DNA of 5,944 nucleotides from Prevotellaceae bacterium (GTDB lineage Bacteria > Bacteroidota > Bacteroidia > Bacteroidales > UBA932): contig JAISPE010000256.1 in assembly GCA_031275145.1 (NCBI GenBank), forward strand, positions 1 to 5,944, read 5' to 3'. A program made the position numbers and the translations under genes. Positions 1 through 5,743 of the stretch are shown here, one piece after another (position 1 is the stretch's first letter; each line of letters begins with the position of its first letter). Under the pieces are notes generated by a model. It did not search any database and was not told the origin of the DNA. It saw nothing but the letters and a program-made list of their open reading frames with translations.

Positions 1-2
1 CA

Positions 3-299
3 CTTATTACCGGTATTCTTCACGAAATGGGCGCCGACCCCAGAGAACGTAAACAGATAGAAGACGAGGAAGAATTCCTGCGGATTCTTAACAACGCGAA
101 AAATGAAGCTACCAAAGAAAAGGATAAAATTATCGAAGAATTGTCGGGAGCTGTCGAAGAACTGTCGGGAGCTGTCGAAAAACAGGCAAAAATTATCGAA
201 GAAGATAAGAAAACGATCGAAGAACTGATCGGAAGGATCGCAAATCTGGAGCGCCGTTTTCCGGATCAGCACAATGAACAATTAAGAAACGAATCGTAA
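3..299 (+). CDS. C-terminal end of a coiled-coil-tailed protein, probably Rpn/PD-(D/E)XK nuclease-transposase family (partial)
   Basis: The reading frame is open from the left edge (first full codon at 3) to TAA at 297-299. An ATG lies at 27, but the preceding codons (LITGILHE) read smoothly into it, so this is probably the tail of a longer gene rather than a 90-residue protein. The visible part begins with a short helical stretch, GADPRERKQIEDEEEF, followed by about 60 residues rich in Glu, Lys and Ile with heptad spacing (KDKIIEELSGAVEELSGAVE, then KQAKIIEEDKKTIEEL), which should form a coiled coil. It ends in a short polar tail. Bacteroidota Rpn-family proteins (recombination-promoting nuclease / putative transposase) commonly end in a similar charged coiled-coil region, which is why I suggest that family. 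The nuclease domain itself lies outside the window, so the family call is inference. Any other coiled-coil protein remains possible. Confidence 0.6.
   Translation, partial: LITGILHEMGADPRERKQIEDEEEFLRILNNAKNEATKEKDKIIEELSGAVEELSGAVEKQAKIIEEDKKTIEELIGRIANLERRFPDQHNEQLRNES
138..179 (+). repeat. Tandem 21-bp repeat encoding two coiled-coil heptads
   Basis: Two adjacent 21-bp units (138-158 and 159-179) differ by a single T/C change and encode ELSGAVE twice. The period is exactly one heptad, so the coiled-coil tail has been lengthened by one heptad without changing the register. The near identity suggests a recent slippage or duplication event. Confidence 0.85.
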
Positions 300-338
300 T
301 TCCGATATAAACTGTATCATTAAATAAAAAAATTAGTT

Positions 339-1790
339 ATGCTTGACAGACTGTTTAGAAAGAAAAACATATCCGACAGTATCAGAGAGTCGGAAGGATT
401 CAACGGCGGATTGAAGCGCACGCTGTCCGCCACAAGCCTCGTAACGCTGGGTATCGGCGCGATTGTGGGAACGGGAATTTTCGTAATCACCGGGCAGGCC
501 GCCGCCGATTACGCAGGCCCCTCACTGACAATTTCATTTCTGATTTCGGCCGTATGCTGCGTTCTGGCGGGACTGTGTTACGCCGAATTTGCTTCGATGA
601 TACCCGTTTCGGGCAGCGTATATTCGTACAGTTACATCACTACGGGCGAACTGCTGGCATGGTTTATCGGCTGGGATCTTGTTCTCGAATACCTGTTTGC
701 CTGTTCCAGCGTAGCCGTCGGCTGGTCGGGATACATGCTGAATCTGCTGGAAGGGATAGGGATACATCTTCCCGACCATATCTCGGCGTCTACGTTTGTA
801 TATGAGAACGGCAGCTGGGCGTTTCGGGGCAGCATCGTCAATTTTCCGGCAGTGTTCATTGTCGGCACGGTAACAGCGTTTCTTCTCGGCGGCATCCGGC
901 AGTCGGCGCTTGCAAACAACATCATTGTAGCGATAAAAGTCGGCGTCATACTGCTGTTCGTCGGCTTCGGACTCTCGTACATCGACACCGGCAACTGGAC
1001 ACCGTACATTCCCGAAAACGTCAGCGGCGAATTTGGCAAATACGGCTGGTCGGGGATATTGCGTGGCGCGGGAGTAGTATTTTACGCCTATCTCGGATTC
1101 GACGCCCTGTCCACAACGGCGCAGGAAACACGCAATCCTCAAAAAGACATGCCCAGAGGGATTTTAATCTCGCTCATTATATGCGCCCTGCTGTACGTCG
1201 CGGTTACGGCGGTACTCACGGGGATAGTAAACTACAAGGACTTGCATGTCGATGCGCCTATCGCCATGGCAGTCGACAGGGCGGGCGAAGGACTTGCATG
1301 GCTAAGTCCGCTCATCAAGCTCGGCGCCGTTGCCGGACTCAGTTCGGTGATTCTGGTCATGATGCTCGGACAGTCGCGCATCTACTACGCCATATCGAAA
1401 GACGGACTGCTTCCCAAAACATTCTCTAAAGTAAACCGTCGCGGCGTACCGCAGAACGCAACCGTTTTCGCAAGCATAGTCACAGGCCTGACAGCAGGAC
1501 TGTTTCCGCTGGATGTTCTGTCCGAACTCGTATCCATCGGCACGCTCATGGCGTTCACCATCGTATGTATTCTGATTATAGTACTGCGCAAAACGCAGCC
1601 CGGTCTGCACCGGCCGTTCCGTACGCCTTTTGTCCCGCTGATACCGCTGCTTGGCGCGGGAGTCTGTCTTTTGCAGATGTTTGCGCTTCCGCTGGGAACA
1701 TGGCTCAGGCTGGCGGGCTGGACAGTAATCGGTCTTGTCATTTATTTCCTTTACGGGATTAAAAAAAGTAAACTCGGGAATGGAAAATAA
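339..1790 (+). CDS. APC-superfamily amino acid permease (cationic amino acid transporter-like)
   Basis: A complete 483-residue inner-membrane transporter, expected to import amino acids by proton symport or exchange. After a charged cytoplasmic N-terminus (1-30), TM1 carries the APC signature GIGAIVGTGIF (38-48), the unwound substrate-binding helix of the family. FYAYLGFDALSTTAQETRNP (248-267) is the conserved TM6 and following loop of the CAT/YfnA-type subgroup. GQSRIYYAISKDGLLP (344-359) and RPFRTPFVPLIP (425-436) are further family landmarks. Length and hydrophobic pattern fit about 12 TM helices with the short basic C-terminal tail usual in this family. The ATG at 339 follows an A/T-rich leader with no Shine-Dalgarno, as is normal in Bacteroidota, and places TM1 at the usual distance. 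I see no clear promoter in the 39-bp gap upstream. The family is secure. The substrate cannot be read from the sequence: a cationic amino acid is the family default, but related proteins take neutral or branched-chain amino acids. Confidence 0.92.
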   Translation: MLDRLFRKKNISDSIRESEGFNGGLKRTLSATSLVTLGIGAIVGTGIFVITGQAAADYAGPSLTISFLISAVCCVLAGLCYAEFASMIPVSGSVYSYSYITTGELLAWFIGWDLVLEYLFACSSVAVGWSGYMLNLLEGIGIHLPDHISASTFVYENGSWAFRGSIVNFPAVFIVGTVTAFLLGGIRQSALANNIIVAIKVGVILLFVGFGLSYIDTGNWTPYIPENVSGEFGKYGWSGILRGAGVVFYAYLGFDALSTTAQETRNPQKDMPRGILISLIICALLYVAVTAVLTGIVNYKDLHVDAPIAMAVDRAGEGLAWLSPLIKLGAVAGLSSVILVMMLGQSRIYYAISKDGLLPKTFSKVNRRGVPQNATVFASIVTGLTAGLFPLDVLSELVSIGTLMAFTIVCILIIVLRKTQPGLHRPFRTPFVPLIPLLGAGVCLLQMFALPLGTWLRLAGWTVIGLVIYFLYGIKKSKLGNGK

Positions 1791-1827
1791 ACCGTTTTTA
1801 CCGAAAAGAGCGCATACCGGCATGTCG

Positions 1828-1838
1828 TCCCTACGGGA
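1828..1838. repeat. Small palindrome TCCC-TAC-GGGA in the permease-gltD spacer
   Basis: TCCCTACGGGA forms a perfect 4-bp stem with a 3-base loop. It lies inside a GC-richer island (about 1805-1880) in an otherwise AT-rich 161-bp spacer. The context CGTCCCTACGGGATTT resembles short palindromic intergenic sequences I recall as dispersed in some Bacteroidota genomes. That resemblance is from memory and was not tested. The stem is too short and lacks an adjacent T-run, so it is unlikely to be a strong intrinsic terminator. Confidence 0.4.
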
Positions 1839-1882
1839 TTTTACACTCACCCGCAGAGACGCTATCAGTGTCATTCCGTTAA

Positions 1883-1914
1883 TTTATCATCATTTAATAA
1901 TAAAAATAAATTTG
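1883..1914 (+). promoter_or_regulatory. Probable Bacteroidota-type promoter for gltD
   Basis: TAAATTTG at 1907-1914 matches the Bacteroidota -7 consensus TAnnTTTG exactly. TTTA at 1883-1886 is one base from the -33 element TTTG, and the spacing of 20 bp is correct. A start site a few bases downstream (about 1918-1922) would leave a leader of roughly 30 nt before the gltD ATG at 1952. The surroundings are very AT-rich, so a chance match is possible, but both elements and the spacing agree. Confidence 0.5.
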
Positions 1915-1951
1915 CAGTCTAATATAAATTATATAATAAATAAAGAAAAAA

Positions 1952-3376
1952 ATGGGTAATCCGAAAGCATTTTTGACCATTCCCCGCAAGGAAGCGGGAT
2001 ACAGGCCTGTTCACGACCGAACAGCCGATTTTGGAGAAGTAGAACAGACGTTAAATTCCGAAGACAGAATGTTGCAGGCCTCGCGCTGCATGGATTGCGG
2101 CGTTCCGTTCTGTCACTGGAGCTGCCCTGTCGGGAACATCATGCCGGAGTGGCAGGACGCCCTCTACAGGGGAAAATGGCAGGAAGCATACAGTATCCTG
2201 AACACAACCATGAATTTTCCCGAATTTACCGGCCGCGTCTGTCCGGCGCTGTGCGAAAAAAGCTGCGTACTGAAAATCAACGGAAACCCCGTAACAATCC
2301 GCGAAAACGAAGCCGCAGTTACCGAACGCGCCTTTCAGGAAGGATACGTTGTTCCGAGGATACCGGCGAGGCGGACAGGTAAACGGGTTGCGATAATCGG
2401 TTCGGGACCTGCGGGTCTGGCTGCCGCCGACATGCTGAATCAGAAAGGACATTCCGTAACCGTATTCGAGAAAGACGAATCGGCGGGAGGTCTGCTGCGT
2501 TTCGGCATCCCCGATTTCAAGCTCAACAAGGAAGTTGTCGACAGGCGTCTGAACGTCATGAAAATCGAAGGCGTTGAATTCCGTACCGGAGTGACGGCAG
2601 GCGCAGATCTCGAAGTAAGGGACCTGCTCGCCGGATACGACGCCGTCTGTATAGCGATCGGCGCGGGCAAACCGAGAGACCTGCCCGTCGAAGGCCGGCA
2701 GCTGAAAGGCATACACTTCGCTCTGGAACTCCTGCAACAGCAAAACCGCACTGTCTCGGGCGTGTCCGTTCCCGAATCCGAACGTCTGAACGCCCGCGGG
2801 AAGCACGTGCTTGTCATTGGCGGCGGCGACACCGGCTCCGACTGCGTGGGAACGGCCGTACGGCACAGAGCGGCGCAGGTTACGCAGATCGAAATCATGC
2901 CCAAACCGCCCGAAACGTACAATCCCGATACCCCCTGGCCGCTCTGGCCTAATGTGCTGAGAACGTCGAGCTCGCATCTCGAAGGCTGCGAACGCCGCTG
3001 GAATCTTGCCAGCAAGCGGTTTATCGGCGACGCCGACGGCAGGGTTACCGGCGTGGAAGTCGTTCATGTGGAGTGGACAAAGTCGCCCGACGGCAGGTTC
3101 GCGATGAAGGAAACCGACAGGGCCGAGATTCTGAAAGCCGATATGGTACTCCTTTCCATGGGTTTCGTTCATCCCGTACACGAAGGATTCCTCGAACAGC
3201 TGAATGTCAAATACGACAGTAGAGGAAACGTCGCAACACTGTCGCCATACGCCACATCCGTCGATAAGGTATTTGTCGCCGGAGATGCCGCGACGGGAGC
3301 AAGTCTGGTTGTCCGCGCAATTGATTCGGGCCGCAAAGCCGCAGCAGCAATAGACCGCTATCTGCAAGGTAGATGA
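1952..3376 (+). CDS. gltD: Glutamate synthase small (beta) subunit, NAD(P)H-dependent
   Basis: A complete 474-residue flavoprotein, the usual length for GltD. In glutamate synthase it takes electrons from NAD(P)H through FAD and passes them via iron-sulphur clusters to the large subunit GltB, which makes glutamate from 2-oxoglutarate and glutamine in the cytoplasm. The N-terminal Fer4-type domain carries two cysteine groups, C46-x2-C49-x4-C54-x3-C58 and C97-x3-C101-x3-C105. The FAD-binding Rossmann motif is VAIIGSGPAGLAAADML (146-162), with the usual GGLLRFGIPDFKLNKEVVDR following. The NAD(P)H-binding motif is VLVIGGGDTGSDC (about 287-299). The C-terminal FAD contact VFVAGDAATGASLVVRAI has its Gly-Asp at 444-445. 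All motifs look intact. The ATG at 1952 sits after an A-rich run and gives the normal N-terminus (MGNPKAFL). No gltB lies on either side: a permease is upstream and an unrelated small gene downstream. An orphan GltD-like oxidoreductase with another partner is a less likely alternative. Confidence 0.95.
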   Translation: MGNPKAFLTIPRKEAGYRPVHDRTADFGEVEQTLNSEDRMLQASRCMDCGVPFCHWSCPVGNIMPEWQDALYRGKWQEAYSILNTTMNFPEFTGRVCPALCEKSCVLKINGNPVTIRENEAAVTERAFQEGYVVPRIPARRTGKRVAIIGSGPAGLAAADMLNQKGHSVTVFEKDESAGGLLRFGIPDFKLNKEVVDRRLNVMKIEGVEFRTGVTAGADLEVRDLLAGYDAVCIAIGAGKPRDLPVEGRQLKGIHFALELLQQQNRTVSGVSVPESERLNARGKHVLVIGGGDTGSDCVGTAVRHRAAQVTQIEIMPKPPETYNPDTPWPLWPNVLRTSSSHLEGCERRWNLASKRFIGDADGRVTGVEVVHVEWTKSPDGRFAMKETDRAEILKADMVLLSMGFVHPVHEGFLEQLNVKYDSRGNVATLSPYATSVDKVFVAGDAATGASLVVRAIDSGRKAAAAIDRYLQGR

Positions 3377-3407
3377 GTAATGTGTAATTTTAAGTATACA
3401 GATAAAA

Positions 3408-3743
3408 ATGAAAGATAAGTTTGTCAGGCTTAATGATGACGATGCAGTAATAAACCTCGCCCATCTTGTGATGATTAGAAAAGAAATCAAAGAACCCGTT
3501 ACGGTTAATGACAGGGCAAAAAACGGATACCGGACAGCTTCAAAAGAAATCAAAGAACCCGTTACGATTAATGACAGGGGGAAAAACGAATGCGGGGAAT
3601 ACCGGATAGTTTTATGTTTCACATCAACAGACGCTGCCATCAACCTGTTGTTTAAAAACAGGAACGAGATGGAACAGGGATTTGACTGGTTCGTTAAACA
3701 GTGGACAGAATCCAATATTGAAGATATAATTACTCCTGAATGA
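3408..3743 (+). CDS. Small protein of unknown function with an internal duplication
   Basis: A 111-residue protein that I do not recognise. It starts at ATG 3408, 31 bp after the gltD stop behind an AT-rich leader, and could be cotranscribed with gltD. Three parts are visible. Residues 1-24 (MKDKFVRLNDDDAVINLAHL) look like two short beta strands. Residues about 25-66 contain two copies of a roughly 21-residue segment (KEIKEPVTVNDRAKNGYRTA, then KEIKEPVTINDRGKNECGEY). Residues 67-111 comprise a strand (YRIVLCFTSTDAAINLLF) and an amphipathic helix (MEQGFDWFVKQWTES). The strand-loop-strand-helix layout resembles small FlbD-like or 'residue-sensing' beta proteins, but that is only a shape comparison. 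There is no signal peptide or membrane segment, so it is probably cytoplasmic. The duplication lies in what would be the loop between strands, so the fold may tolerate it. Removing one copy leaves a plausible protein of about 90 residues. Confidence 0.65.
   Translation: MKDKFVRLNDDDAVINLAHLVMIRKEIKEPVTVNDRAKNGYRTASKEIKEPVTINDRGKNECGEYRIVLCFTSTDAAINLLFKNRNEMEQGFDWFVKQWTESNIEDIITPE
3479..3588 (+). repeat. In-frame 63-bp-period duplication within the small gene
   Basis: The 47 bp at 3479-3525 recur at 3542-3588 with three differences (at 3504, 3517 and 3518 of the first copy), a period of 63 bp or 21 codons. A further short match (GGATACCGGACAG at 3525-3537 and GAATACCGGATAG at 3597-3609) is offset by 72 bp. 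The two copies therefore differ by an in-frame 9-bp insertion or deletion near their ends. Low divergence suggests the duplication is recent. Confidence 0.85.
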
Positions 3744-3780
3744 TTAAATGTAATATTTATTTAACAAACGTTCGAAGATA

Positions 3781-3783
3781 TTG
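3781..3783 (+). promoter_or_regulatory. TTG start codon of the EEP gene
   Basis: In this frame the only codons between the upstream stop (3751-3753) and the first hydrophobic helix that could plausibly initiate are TTG at 3781 and TTA/ATA codons further 5'. TTG gives MKLSGRILNIALKT, a typical short basic N-terminus before a TM helix. The leader is A/T-rich without a Shine-Dalgarno, as for the neighbouring genes. Confidence 0.65.
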
Positions 3784-4869
3784 AAACTTTCCGGCAGAAT
3801 ACTGAACATCGCTCTTAAAACCGTCGGCACAGCATCGGCAGTATCGCTGTTTCTCTGCTTTCTATCCATATACGTCAGTCCGGCAAAAATCTGGATTCTT
3901 GCCTATTTCGGGCTTCTGTTCCTGCCGTTCTTTCTTCTCAACATCATAATGCTGACGGTATGGATTGTCAAGCGTAAAAGGGCGTTCGCCGTACTGCATC
4001 TCGTTGCTTTTATCCCGACGGTTTTCTTTTCGGGCTATTTTTTCAAACCCTTCGGCAGCGGAAAAGACATAGACGCCGGCGCCAAAGGAAATATCAAACT
4101 GCTGTCGTATAACCTGCAGGGATTCAGGATACCATATCAGAAAAACACTACGCAGAACGAAATAGCCGCATTTATTAACGGCGAAAATCCTGACATAATC
4201 TGTCTGCAGGAATTTTACACAAACGACCGGGTGACGGAAGAACTCTTCGCCTCCCTGCTCGCCGAATACAAATATCACGCCGTCTTCTACAGCGTTAAAC
4301 GGAAAAACAGCTCTTACGGAGTGGCGACATTCAGCCGTTATCCCGTAAAAATGACGCTCGAAATCCCTTTCGAGAATACTGCAAACGCCGCCATGTACAC
4401 CGATATCGACGTCGACGGGAAAATTATCCGCGTCTACAACGTTCACCTGCAATCGACAAAACTGAATCTTAACCGTCTGCTGTCGAAAAAAAGCAACAGA
4501 ATCGACGAGATCGAAGAAGTGTCGTCACGTTTGAAAACCGCATTCATCAAGCGCGCCGGACAGGTGGACATCATGGCAAAACATATCGACGTATCTCCGT
4601 ATCCGGTGATAATCTGCGGAGATTTTAACGATACTCCCGTCTCGTACACCTACAACAGGATCAGAGGCGACAGGCTGGACACGTTCTGCGAAGCCGGAAA
4701 GGGAATGCCTTCAACTTACCGCCTGTCGACCGTGCCGTTCTTCAGAATAGACTATATCCTGCACGACAAAATGATGAAGTCGCTGACATATTCCGTGCAT
4801 CATGTCGATTATTCCGACCATTATCCCGTTTCGTCCGTCATAAATATTTCAGATGTTTTATCTAATTAA
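3781..4869 (+). CDS. Membrane-anchored endonuclease/exonuclease/phosphatase (EEP) family protein
   Basis: A complete 362-residue protein with an N-terminal membrane region and a C-terminal EEP (DNase I-like metal-dependent phosphoesterase) domain. Hydrophobic segments at about 10-31, 37-63 and 69-88 give three TM helices. The catalytic part starts at about residue 104 and holds the family residues in order: N111 (SYNLQGF), E144 (CLQEF), N220 and H222 (VYNVHLQS), D281 and N283 (GDFNDTP), D324 (RIDYILH), and D346-H347 (YSDHYPV). With three TM helices the domain could face the periplasm, but the topology is inferred. Such proteins act on phosphodiester or phosphomonoester bonds in nucleic acids, lipids or inositol phosphates, and the substrate here cannot be told. 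The start is TTG at 3781: the frame is closed upstream by TAA at 3751-3753, no ATG lies between, and the first internal ATG (residue 58) would cut off the first TM helix and most of the second. The stop codon touches the convergent gene's stop. Confidence 0.88.
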   Translation: MKLSGRILNIALKTVGTASAVSLFLCFLSIYVSPAKIWILAYFGLLFLPFFLLNIIMLTVWIVKRKRAFAVLHLVAFIPTVFFSGYFFKPFGSGKDIDAGAKGNIKLLSYNLQGFRIPYQKNTTQNEIAAFINGENPDIICLQEFYTNDRVTEELFASLLAEYKYHAVFYSVKRKNSSYGVATFSRYPVKMTLEIPFENTANAAMYTDIDVDGKIIRVYNVHLQSTKLNLNRLLSKKSNRIDEIEEVSSRLKTAFIKRAGQVDIMAKHIDVSPYPVIICGDFNDTPVSYTYNRIRGDRLDTFCEAGKGMPSTYRLSTVPFFRIDYILHDKMMKSLTYSVHHVDYSDHYPVSSVINISDVLSN

Positions 4870-5502
4870 TTACTGAGTACAATGATGAAATGTGAACATA
4901 ATAAAATATCTTCTCCAAAAAGAAGCCCGGATGTTCGGGATCCTGTTCCGCAGCAGTCTGTATGCCTGTCCGTTATCAACGTTCTCCAGATATACGCCGA
5001 CGGAAGCATCGCTACCGGCAATCTTTATGTACGAACCTTCCACCTCGGCATTGCGACCGCGCGTAAGCGTACCGTCGGCGGTTTTGGTTTGCAGGTTGGT
5101 AACCTGATAGATGTTAATCGCATCCGGCGTTTCGCCCAATATTTCCACCTCGGTATCGGCAAGTTCCCTGCGGATTTCTACACCCTGAGTGGCGGACACA
5201 TACAGTCCGTTTTTCGCAGGGTCGAACTTTTTACCGGAGAACGCTCCGGTAATGACCGGTCGCAGATATACCAGTCCGGTGTCCACGTTCCAGCCGCGGA
5301 CTGCATAGCTTGCCGCCATCCGGTTATACCGGCTGATCACGTCTTCAACCGTTTCGCGTTTTATCTCAACGCCTTCATCCATAATGGCGTCAACAAGTCC
5401 CGATTTATCGATTTTCCCCATCGACGAGACGGTAGCGATATAATCGTTGGGATCGGTAGTCAGCTCATTCTTCCTGAGCATTGCTTTCAAAATATTTTTC
5501 AT
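4870..5502 (-). CDS. HU-like DNA-binding protein with DUF4469 Ig-like domain, C-terminally truncated
   Basis: A 210-residue protein on the minus strand that begins MKNILKAMLRKNELT. Residues 1 to about 118 fit the Bacteroidota IHF/HU-like DNA-binding domain (Bvu_2165-type): DYIATVSSMGKIDKSGLVDA, a helix around VEDVISRYNRMAASYAVRG, then WNVDTGLVYLRPVITGAFSG and FDPAKNGLYVSA. Residues about 125-182 (INIYQVTNLQTKTADGTLTR, GSYIKIAG, GVYLENVDNGQAYRL) fit the start of the DUF4469 Ig-like domain. In full-length relatives that domain continues for roughly 50-60 more residues of strands, ending near a 'TQYS...LLKEPRT' region. Here everything after about residue 183 (near 4955 in DNA) becomes RNRIPNIRASFWRRYFIMFT, with no such motifs, and the other two minus-strand frames do not restore them. 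The gene therefore looks 3'-truncated, and its stop abuts the stop of the EEP gene. These proteins are thought to bind DNA, but their role is unknown. The family call is from recognition of motifs, not a search. Confidence 0.75.
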   Translation of the reverse strand: MKNILKAMLRKNELTTDPNDYIATVSSMGKIDKSGLVDAIMDEGVEIKRETVEDVISRYNRMAASYAVRGWNVDTGLVYLRPVITGAFSGKKFDPAKNGLYVSATQGVEIRRELADTEVEILGETPDAINIYQVTNLQTKTADGTLTRGRNAEVEGSYIKIAGSDASVGVYLENVDNGQAYRLLRNRIPNIRASFWRRYFIMFTFHHCTQ

Positions 5503-5551
5503 TTTACTTCTATTTTAGATATTTATACTCTGTTTTTATTCAGAATCATGA

Positions 5552-5576
5552 AGCCGTCTGCCTTTTACAGACAGCT
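5552..5576. other. Imperfect hairpin upstream of the HU-like gene
   Basis: AGCCGTCTG (5552-5560) pairs with CAGACAGCT (5568-5576) across a 7-base loop, with one C/A mismatch in a 9-bp stem. It lies 50-75 bp upstream of the minus-strand HU-like start codon and about 170 bp beyond the stop of the minus-strand CBM6 gene. It could be a terminator remnant or a leader structure. No tight T-run follows on the minus strand, so neither role is shown. Confidence 0.35.
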
Positions 5577-5594
5577 CCATCAATCCTGTTTTTA

Positions 5595-5691
5595 CTTTTT
5601 TTAGACATAATTTACTTTTTTTTAGACATAATTTACAAAAATTTTCATAATTTACAAAAATCTGTTAATCCTTTTTTTAGACATAATTTAC
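5595..5691. repeat. Direct repeats of a TTTTTTTAGACATAATTTAC unit
   Basis: The unit appears in full at 5595-5615, 5615-5636 and 5671-5691, with T-runs of 7, 8 and 7, and as a partial copy (CATAATTTAC) at 5646-5655. Two copies are followed by ACAAATCTGTTAAT-like sequence (5654-5669 and 5690-5703). The order AGACA-AATTTACA-AATTTTCA-AATTTACA-AATCTGTTAAT resembles a degenerate version of the AGACACGAATTTACACGAAT-type intergenic repeats that I recall as common in Bacteroidota and some other bacteria. That link is from memory. With the neighbouring TCTGTCA repeats it fills most of the 241-bp spacer between the HU-like and CBM6 genes, and nothing coding is seen in it. Confidence 0.75.
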
Positions 5692-5703
5692 AAATCTGTT
5701 AAT

Positions 5704-5737
5704 TCTGTCAAAAAAATCTGTCAAAAAAGTTCTGTCA
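5704..5737. repeat. Three TCTGTCA + A-tract repeats
   Basis: TCTGTCA occurs at 5704-5710, 5717-5723 and 5731-5737, each followed by a run of A (spacing 13 and 14 bp). The array ends 6 bp before the stop codon of the minus-strand CBM6 gene. On the minus strand it reads as TTTTTTGACAGA repeated just after that stop, so the T-runs could help end transcription, though no strong stem is seen. Confidence 0.7.
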
Positions 5738-5743
5738 AAAAAG

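Noticed and set aside
1791..1951. Riboswitch or attenuator upstream of gltD
   Set aside because: The only stem seen is 4 bp, and the likely start site leaves a leader of about 30 nt, too short for a known aptamer.
1735..1959. A 74-codon plus-strand frame spanning the permease end and the spacer
   Set aside because: It overlaps the permease 3' end in another frame, runs through AT-rich promoter sequence and overlaps the gltD start. No family is recognisable.
2051..3715. A 554-codon open frame on the minus strand opposite gltD and the small gene
   Set aside because: It is fully antisense to gltD, whose motifs are unmistakable. Its translation shows no recognisable domain and runs through the internal repeat of the small gene as a duplicated low-complexity segment.
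1952..3743. gltD and the small downstream gene as a new functional system
   Set aside because: The 31-bp gap allows cotranscription, but nothing in the small protein points to a role with glutamate synthase, and conserved pairing cannot be judged from one window.
4870..4960. Simple frameshift explaining the altered C-terminus of the HU-like protein
   Set aside because: Both alternative minus-strand frames were read through this stretch. Neither restores the expected DUF4469 end, so loss of sequence is more likely than a single indel.
4882..5604. A 240-codon plus-strand open frame over the HU-like gene
   Set aside because: It is antisense to the HU-like/DUF4469 gene, which has family motifs over most of its length. 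The plus-strand translation has none.
5595..5740. Possible CRISPR array
   Set aside because: The repeats are only about 20 bp, overlap or abut each other, have irregular spacing and no unique spacers of constant length, and no cas genes are nearby.
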